64,000 nt of DNA from assembly GCA_963932465.1 (NCBI GenBank), contig OZ010796.1:78253292-78317291 (forward strand). Reading direction: 5' to 3'. The position numbers and the translations under genes were made by a program. Position 1 is the stretch's first letter, and every line of letters starts with the position of its first letter. Shown in pieces: positions 57,901 to 64,000 of this stretch. The notes under the pieces were generated by a model. The model worked only from the letters and a program-made list of their open reading frames with translations, was not told the origin of the DNA and made no database searches. This DNA is from Maratus speciosus. Taxonomy: Eukaryota > Arthropoda > Arachnida > Araneae > Salticidae.

Positions 57901-58757
57901 CATGGTTTTCTGTGTTTATGTGTGGATGAAGTTTTTGGAATGCTAGCATCAGCAGCATTGATAATACACTGAGTTATATTATCAAGTGCCTTGTCAATAT
58001 TATCCTCTATCATGCTATTTGTAATGTTTGCAAGTGCAGTAAAAGTTGGCCAATTGGCTCTGTCATATACATATTTTTTGGGATAGTTATTAGAATTTCC
58101 ACTAGGAGTAGTCAATGAAATAAAAGTAGGAAAGTGGTCACTGCCGTGTAAGTCATTTGAAACCCAAAAGTTCCAAAAGGGATAGAGTGATGGGGAGCAG
58201 ATTATAGGGTGTATTGCATGAAATGTGAGGGTTGGTTCATGAAAGTAAGTGTTATCGCCATTATTAAGCAGGCATAAGCCATTGTCAGGTATTAATTTCT
58301 CAATAACATCACCACATTGATTAGAATCGGTATTTCCCCACATTTGACTATGTGCATTAAAGTCTCCAACAATGATGTAAGGAGTGGGGAGTTTGAGAAG
58401 GAGATTATCAAGAGTAGCTGACTGAGTAGACTGATTTGGTGGTAAATATAAGGTGCAGATTGTTATTAGTCGGTTTATATGTACACGGACTGCAACAGCT
58501 TGTAAGTTTGTGTTTAGATTAATATGAGTATGGGGTAAATTGCGAGAGATGAAAAGAGCCACTTCACCAGTGGCCCTTTCACTACCAGTAAAATCTTTTC
58601 TGTATGTAGCATAGGTGTGCAATTTTGCTTTGTCATTGAGCTTAAGATGGGTTTCCTGCAAAGCTAAACATAGCGGTTGATGGTCATCAAGTATATCTCG
58701 AATTTTGTCATATTTATTATGATAGCCACGACAGTTCCACGAGACAATATTAGTCAT
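54974..58757 (-). pseudogene. LINE ORF2: endonuclease, reverse transcriptase, RNase H, degenerate
   Basis: From 58757 downward, MTNIVSWNCRGYHNK, LALQETHLKL, IIVGDFNAHS and GSDHFP define an APE-type endonuclease. After a MITE insertion and frame breaks, SAPGHDGITY, IIPFPKPGKD, YRSIALSSCLCKLLEK, NGFHRGRSTID and FFDMVKAYD are reverse transcriptase motifs, and DLYIDDFCIM near 56635-56660 is the catalytic YxDD motif. 55252-55959 is an RNase H domain (VYTDGS, VFMAELIAI, IYTDSNSSI, GNEKADEAAK, all four acidic residues present). 54974-55162 ends with C-P-H-C...H-H-I-L...C, the usual Jockey C-terminal motif. Frameshifts between these blocks make it non-functional. Confidence 0.88.
57382..57502 (-). 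mobile_element. Truncated hAT-like MITE inside the LINE
   Basis: CAGGGATGTAGTGGAGGGTA and following GTATACC words match the MITE at 38655-38821 in reverse orientation. The far end is truncated or lost, so no duplication is seen. It separates the endonuclease from the reverse transcriptase part of the LINE. Confidence 0.7.
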
Positions 58758-58791
58758 GATTGAAGTTATAGATAAATTTATCTAAGTCATT

Positions 58792-59880
58792 TTAATCAGA
58801 GATAGTTGACATACTATCTCCATCATTTAATTCTTCATCCGATTTTGGGTGAAGACGTAGTGCATCTTCATCCTCCAAACATGTTTCATCTATTTTATCA
58901 TTTTGCTTTGGATGGGTCTTATTTTGGGAAGTTTTATTTATTTTCTTTTTAGTTGTATTTTCAGATGATATACTGGATTTAATTATTGGTAGTTTATGTT
59001 TTTCTGCATTAGATCCATGGCCCCGTTTTAAATGTGTTGTTTTAGTGGTATTTTGAGAGCCTCTTTTATGGAGTGGAATTTTTGAAAAATTATGTTGTGC
59101 TGATTTAGAAGAGACAGTTTCTGGATGTGGTGATTTAGGAGGAACAGTATTCGGTGACTTAGAAGAAACTGATTTCGGTGGCTTAGGAAGAACAGATTGC
59201 ATTGAAATATTTATCTTACCAGAATTTTTAGATGGGTTGATTCCCTTTTATTTTGGTTGGCAATTATTTTCAGTGGAGAAATCGGTTTGGGTTGCAATAC
59301 TTTGATAAGTTTTGGGGTCAGTTTTAGTTAAGGCAGCAGCATATGAAACACCAACTTTAAGTGTCCTGGATTCAACTATTTTTCTTGCTTCAGGGTACAA
59401 TATATTTTCTTTTGTGCATATTGTCTGTATTTCTTTTTCCATTTTCCATTGTTCACAAGATTTAGAATACGATGGGTGTTCTTTTTTACAATTTACACAG
59501 TGAGGTGAGGCCTTACAGTCTGCACCGGCCACACATGATTTTACCACGGCAATTTGTTTTGGAATGCCCAAAACATTGACATTGAAAGTGCCTAGAGGAT
59601 TTGGGATTTATGGTCTAACGGAACATTAAATATCCTGCTTTTATTGATTTGGGTAAGTTGGATGAGTTAAATGTGAGTATAATGTGCTTGGTGGGTATTT
59701 GTACTTGATTTGCTGGTATTTGTTCGTCTCGACAGAAGAATTTTATTTGTCTGGCTTCAATGACATTTTGTTCTTTTAAATTATCTACAATTTCTGATTC
59801 TGTAACATGCAAGAGGACTGGGTTCACTCTGGGACTTGAGATCAGCCTAAAAAGGTAGAACTGAGGATATGAGATTAAAA
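58792..59880 (-). pseudogene. LINE ORF1 (gag-like) with zinc knuckles, degenerate
   Basis: The upstream part reads NPVLLHVTESEIVDNL and then IILTFNSSNLPKSIKAGY, typical of Jockey-type gag N-terminal RNA-binding regions. After a stop, one frame carries FQCQCFGHSKTNC, a CCHC knuckle whose first Cys position is His here. A frameshift follows, then CKASPHCVNCKKEHPSYSKSC, the second and third knuckles, and WKMEKEIQTI. The C-terminal part (58792-59202) is Ser/Pro/Lys-rich and low in complexity. The product would bind LINE RNA. The loss of a knuckle Cys and the frame breaks make it inactive. It lies directly upstream of ORF2. Confidence 0.78.
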
Positions 59881-60280
59881 AACCTCAGCACCCAGAGTGT
59901 CTCACGTGAAAATAAAAAAATCCACTATTGTAAAAAAGAAAAAAGTAATGTGAGTGAGAACTTAGAAACAAGGTGTATTTTTTGTCTTTTTAAGCTTTTT
60001 CTTTTAATTTTTTTTTCTTTTTTTTTTTTATTTCAAACAAAAAAACGAGAACAGTGTTAATACAACAAAGAACAATTCAAACAAAAATTTAGCAAGAAAA
60101 TCAAACATGAAACAAGAACAAAGAGGGATAACAAACTGAAAAAAAAAGGTTAAAAAGTGTGAAAAAAAAAGAAAAAAGGATAGACAACCAAAAAGGGAAG
60201 ACAAGAAAGGAGAAAGATCGCTCGGGAGCCCGGTGTCGCGAAACCCGTAAATACCTAAAGAAGATAGTCCCCTGGGGGGA

Positions 60281-60805
60281 ATAAATGAAGGGGGATTAGC
60301 CCCCGTTTTCCCCTTTATACTTAACCAATGAACCTCCAAATCTAATCAGGGAAGCTCCTTAACACAATAAACCGGTATACCAAATTTGGAGCAAATCGAA
60401 TAATCCTGCAAAAAAACCCATTTATCTAAATTAAGGGGGGTGGACTAGCCCCCCTTTATCCTTAAGCAATGCATCCCCAAAATGAATCAGGGAAGCTCCT
60501 TAACATAATAAAATGGTATACCAAATTTGGAGCAAATCGAATAATTCTGCACGAAAAACCCATTTATCTGAATTAAGGGGGGTGGACTAATCCCCCTTTC
60601 CCCTCTTTATCCTTAACCAATGAACCCCCAAAACTAATCAAGGAAGCTCCTTAACATAATAAACCAGTATACCAAATTTGGAGCAAATCGAATAATTCTC
60701 CATGAAAAACCCATTTATCTAAATTAAGGGGGGTGGACTAGCCCTCCTTTTCCCCCTTTATCCTTAATCAATGAACCCCCAATACTAATCAGGGAAGCGC
60801 CTTGT
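60281..60805 (+). repeat. 145-bp tandem repeat, about 3.5 units
   Basis: Successive units share ACCAAATTTGGAGCAAATCG, AAAAACCCATTTATCTRAAT and GGGGGGTGGACTAGCCCCC, near 60312, 60453 and 60600, then a partial unit to 60805. The LINE inserted into the first unit, whose GAAGGGGG forms the target duplication. It is part of the interior of the second-level hAT-like element or an older satellite. Confidence 0.8.
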
Positions 60806-61113
60806 CAGTGATGAAAATGAAACTAGAAAAAAAAATGGGATGTTTCTATAAAGAGTTATCGCGTTACGTATATACGTACGTACATACACACGTACATACA
60901 TACAGAACCGGTGGGCACATAAGCTCTCAGGCTTTGATAGCCTGTGAGCTAAAAATTAATTTAGGCTTCAGTTTTTCAGAAGCACTATTGCACTGGGCTC
61001 TGGAGCCCTGTATTTATGAGCTCCGATGAATTCTGATTAATATGTAAATATTTACTAAAAATAGAGAAGTACTGGAGTTGGGCTCCAGTAGGCTCTGGTC
61101 CAAATTAAGCCCT
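60806..61113. other. Right interior of second-level hAT-like element
   Basis: It contains a TACG microsatellite (60868-60903) and inverted words AGCTCTCAGGCT/AGCCTGTGAGCT. The latter has a counterpart at 54590 on the other side of the LINE, consistent with hAT subterminal repeats. No gene is seen. Confidence 0.5.
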
Positions 61114-61375
61114 GGGAATGGGGAATTGTATGTGTTATTTTACTAAAAGCATTTTGAGCCCATCCAATATTTCCCTAAATTTGACACTGCTGAATCTGTT
61201 TAAATGTGAAACTTTAGTTTTAAAATGATTTTTTAATTCTTTTATATTTTAAGAAAATATCCATAAAGTAAAAGGCTTCTAATTTTTTTATGTAATTCTT
61301 TATTTCCGAAAATTACTTTTACAGTTAATTTTTCAAGTGTTAGGTATTTACTTGTACATTGTATTTTCATTTTAG

Positions 61376-61512
61376 GATTGAAAGAAATTCGAGAGATAAA
61401 AATTCCCAAGACCAAGTCTCATTCTTACCAGTGCATATTGTGTCAATCTTGCCACACAACTCTCAATGTAATGGAGCATCTCATGAGCCTAAGGCATCGC
61501 ACTAAGTATTTG
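61376..61512 (+). CDS. U1-type zinc-finger protein, second finger exon
   Basis: A 137-bp exon between the acceptor TTGTATTTTCATTTTAG and the donor GTAAGAA. With one base from the previous exon it reads GLKEIREIKIPKTKSHS, then Y-Q-C-I-L-C and NVMEHLMSLRHRTKYL. The second finger is C-x2-C-x11-H-x5-H with the same Y-x-C start and H-x5-H spacing as the first, and a basic tail. It ends in phase 0, so at least one more exon follows, not identified in the remaining 2.5 kb. Two such fingers about 70 residues apart suggest an RNA- or chromatin-associated nuclear protein (inference). No orthologue name is claimed. Confidence 0.82.
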
Positions 61513-62739
61513 GTAAGAAATATAATAATATAACCATTTTTTTTTTAATTTAACTCTTTTTCAAGAATTCATTTCCTGTCAAATTAATCGTAAACTAAAG
61601 CTGATAAGTCTGTTAAAACATTTAAGCCTACATTGAAATGGCTGTTTTAGTGAAAACTTTTGAAAGTTTTTTTTAATATTTTATTTGAAAGTGCAATCTT
61701 TTATGTTTCCAAATCTGTTTTGATTTTATTTCTACGATTACTAGAAGAGGAGTTATGGCCAATTTAATAAAACAGGAAGTAATGAGTCAAATAACAGAAG
61801 CAAGCAGGAAGGCCAAGAAAAATATTAACAGTGTTTCTCTGCGTGATTTTCTTACTTTTTTTTTTACATAAAAACACTAATAAACCTTATCAAGATTAAT
61901 TTTATGGATTAAAAAAATCTTTAAATTTGATTTCAGGAACATCATTTTTTTCGTTATTTCCAAGTACATTATTGTTCATGTACATGCTTTCCATATTATC
62001 CACTCTGTTGTGAACTAGAATCTAAACTGTATGTGATAATGTAGTTATTTTATATGTACTCTAATATAAAAAATATGTATTTCTTGACATATTTTGAAAT
62101 ATTTCAGCTCATTTTGAAGATATTGTAAAACTTCTAGTTCAGTGCATGTGTAAGTGTAATAGTAATATGTAGTACAAAGGAAGTTGAAATATTTTTAGTT
62201 GAATTGGGTGTATGGTGGCAGGCGTAAGCATGAAATTTTGCTTTAAAAAATGACAGAAAACTCCAATGTTTTAAAATGTTAAGAAGATATTGCTAAGATT
62301 TTATGTTTTTTCATCATTCTGTACTACAATTAATCTAAAAAAATATTATTTATTCAATATTGTACTTTTTTGAGTGTTCTAAACATAGGCATACCTTAAA
62401 GGATTCAGAATCCACATTTTTATGAAATTAGAAAAAAAAATTAGCTGCAGTTTTATTGTATAGGCATGTATAGAAAAAAAAATTTAAAGTCTCAGTATTG
62501 GGCTTTATTCTTGAACCTTGTCATTATTTTCACAATCAAAGAATATTTGTAAACTTACCTATCGATCATTTCTGGTGAACAAAATCTATTATTAATTAGT
62601 GTGATTTAACAGCAGTAATGGCTAAAGTTTGAAGGAACATATTGCTCTCTATTATTTAGCCAGAAAAGGAACAGATATAACATATAAAACATGCACAAAT
62701 ATTGCATAGCCTTGAAATTAATAGTCAAACAATTTTATC
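61513..62739. other. AT-rich intronic DNA after the last recognised exon
   Basis: No further acceptor/donor pair with a plausible coding phase was recognised. No bounded transposon is visible. Confidence 0.45.
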
Positions 62740-63200
62740 TACATGTGCACCGGTTATCACAGTGATCAATATCTTCTAATGTCATTCAAAATAGTGTTGC
62801 TGCTATGCTACATTTTTTACAACTTTCACTGTAATCTCAGTAACAGAAAGTGTGCAATTCAGCAGCAGTCGCTGTAGATTATTTTAGACTTTGCAGATTA
62901 ATCTATCAGCTTAAATATAAATTCAGGTCTTTAAAAAAATAATAAATTTATTTTGTTTCTAGAGTTATTGTTTCTTATTAGATTTTCTTTGTAAATGTAA
63001 CTTTTGCTTATTTTATGAGTTACTATAAGCTCTATAATAGTAGCTTGATTCACCATTGTTGGATCACAGATAATTTTTTATATGCTGCAGATTCGCAATA
63101 AAAGTTCTGCTACTGGGACTATATCTCAAAACCAATGCATGGAATTTCACCAAACTTCATCATATTCTGTTAGACCTTATTAGGTTTAAGTGTTTTTGTT
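62740..63200 (+). repeat. Diverged copies of the 144-bp satellite
   Basis: Words such as AGTGTTGCTGCTATGCTACA and ATCTCAAAACCAATGCATGG, then TTCACCAAACTTCATCATAT, match the unit at 45455-46400 with more divergence and an interruption. It shows that the satellite has a second locus about 16.5 kb away. Confidence 0.6.
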
Positions 63201-63374
63201 ATGCTCTGTTTTTTTTTTTCTTTTTTTTTTAATCATTTGGAAATGGTTGTTGTTTTCGGTCGAGGATGGGGTCAAATGATGCTCGCATTTTATTTTTTTT
63301 AACGAAATTCAACGATGTTCTTTACTTTTAGAAGAATTTTTATTTGAATAGGTAATCGAAAGGCATAAAATCGT

Positions 63375-63600
63375 TAAAAGTTGAAAAAGTTACAAAATGG
63401 GTGGGTGCAAATTATCTGATATGGAAAAAGCCAAAGAGTGACGCTGAAATGAAAATAGTCTTGCAAAGCAAAAATCAAGGTCTTCAACTGATTATGTAGC
63501 CCATGAAAATCGAGGTCTTCAACTGATTATGTAGCCCATGAAAATCGATTACAGAATAAAAGACAAATGCGAAAAAGGAAACAATCTAATGTTTAATCGA
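63375..63600 (+). pseudogene. Decayed ORF fragment with a 35-bp tandem duplication
   Basis: Reading + from the ATG near 63398 gives MGGCKLSDMEKAKE, then stops, then SLAKQKSRSSTDYVAHENR, and after a frame change RLQNKRQMRKRKQ. A 35-bp unit (63479-63513 and 63514-63548) is duplicated exactly and breaks the frame. The Lys/Arg-rich, AHEN-containing text looks protein-coding in origin, perhaps an N-terminal transposon protein, but I do not recognise the family. Confidence 0.35.
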
Positions 63601-64000
63601 TTGATAGTAAAAGGCCATGTCTCGAGGGGCTCCAATCCACTAGCCACGGCGTTTTACAATCAGTCGATTCTAACAGGGAAAAATTGAGCTCAATATAGGT
63701 AATTTGTTGTAATCTGTGGATGATTCGGTGGAACTGCTTTTGATTTGTAAACTGTTTTTCTTCTCAAAACGAGACTTGGAGAGTTTATCGATAATGGTTT
63801 TGGTCGTCTGAAGTTTGATCTTTGCGATCTGTTGTTGAAGAGGATGCGACGGAATTTGGTGGATGAAATTTAGATTTTTCGGTTAAATTTTGTTACGAAG
63901 GTGATTTGTTGCGATCTGTGGAAGATTCGGTGGAACTCCTTCTGATTTTTAACCTCTTATCTTTCTCGGCTTCTCTTGTCGAAATGCCCAAAATTAAAAC
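63601..64000. repeat. Direct repeat of about 70 bp at the window end
   Basis: Two stretches near 63697-63765 and 63900-63966 share ATCTGTGGAWGATTCGGTGG and neighbouring sequence, about 203 bp apart. The intervening region has related GATC/GTTG words. It may be the start of another repeat running out of the window. Confidence 0.45.

Larger units (their letters stand above)
54674..60280 (-). mobile_element. Jockey-like LINE, near full length, 5.6 kb
   Basis: Minus-strand order is 5'UTR, ORF1 with zinc knuckles, then ORF2 with endonuclease, reverse transcriptase, RNase H-like domain and a C-terminal Cys/His motif. It ends in a 3'UTR with the tail CCAACCAACCAA. A 14-bp duplication with one mismatch, ATAARTGAAGGGGG, flanks it (54660-54673 and 60281-60294). 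It is inactivated by frameshifts, stops and a MITE at 57382. It would move by target-primed reverse transcription (class knowledge). Confidence 0.82.
48233..61114. mobile_element. hAT-like element (CAGGGCTTAATTT family), second level
   Basis: It starts CAGGGCTTAATTTCTAAC and ends CCAAATTAAGCCCTG, 13-bp inverted tips. The 8-bp flanks GGAAGAGG and GGAATGGG agree at six of eight positions, an eroded duplication. Subterminal GAGCTC/GGCTC words occur near both ends. It contains a separate hAT-like element (49355-54485), the LINE (54674-60280) and a 145-bp tandem repeat. No transposase is recognised. Confidence 0.7.
47704..61192. mobile_element. hAT-like element (family of 19058), host of a large nest
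   Basis: It starts CAATGGTGTCAACTTATA and ends AAATTTGACACTGCTG, preceded by TGAGCCCATCCAATATTT, the subterminal word of the family. A perfect 8-bp duplication AATCTGTT flanks it (47696-47703 and 61193-61200). Sequence from 47704 to about 48230 is homologous to 19058 onward and gives the empty site for element 19493-21760. No transposase is identified. The original element was probably about 0.6 kb; the rest is later insertions. Confidence 0.8.

Noticed and set aside
60281..60805. 145-bp units as promoter monomers of the LINE 5'UTR
   Set aside because: The LINE target duplication lies inside the first unit, so the array was in the target before the LINE arrived.

Overview
The window looks like AT-rich nuclear DNA from an invertebrate animal, most likely an arachnid. 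Coding exons are sparse. Long introns are packed with animal-type transposons: Tc1/mariner, pogo/Tigger, hAT-like, piggyBac-like, Helitron and a Jockey-type LINE. The Tc1 transposase (wording such as PRGRHRASF and RIVAYRDCGLSF) resembles a type I know to be very abundant in orb-weaving spiders; the spider assignment is inference from memory, not a search result. No bacterial operon, rRNA or CRISPR array is present.

The only credible host gene lies on the + strand and spans at least 56 kb. Five short exons (5641-5711, 16803-16871, 24438-24459, 41695-41784, 61376-61512) have good AG/GTAAG splice sites, and their phases fit from one to the next without a stop. Together they encode two U1/matrin-like C2H2 zinc fingers joined by a basic linker. 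The first finger is split between exons 1 and 2 inside its Cys pair, and exon 3 is only 22 nt. The gene probably continues beyond the last exon.

Intron 1 (5712-16802) holds a hAT-like element with a piggyBac-like MITE inside it, a 3.6-kb Helitron with a tRNA-like segment and a pogo MITE, further Helitron ends, and a 1.1-kb foldback palindrome. Intron 2 (16872-24437) holds pogo/Tigger copies. One of them contains a hAT-like element, which contains a minisatellite-bearing TIR element, which is itself interrupted by an LTR-like segment.

Intron 3 (24460-41694) holds a nest six levels deep: Tc1, then a minisatellite TIR element, then a small TA-flanked MITE, then a Helitron with decayed Rep/helicase ORFs, then a second minisatellite TIR copy and another hAT-like element, which carries one more MITE. 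Intron 4 (41785-61375) holds a 144-bp satellite split by a piggyBac-like MITE, followed by a second nest: hAT-like 47704-61192, then hAT-like 48233-61114, which contains both a third hAT-like element (with a Helitron and MITEs inside) and a 5.6-kb Jockey-like LINE on the minus strand.

The least explained signal is a degenerate 30-31 bp minisatellite built around GACGAAATTCGCG / TTTCGTCAAAAGATCGCG. It recurs inside TIR elements whose termini otherwise differ. Several of these elements show 6-bp target duplications rather than the usual 8 bp, and one insertion is supported by an empty-site paralogue within the window.
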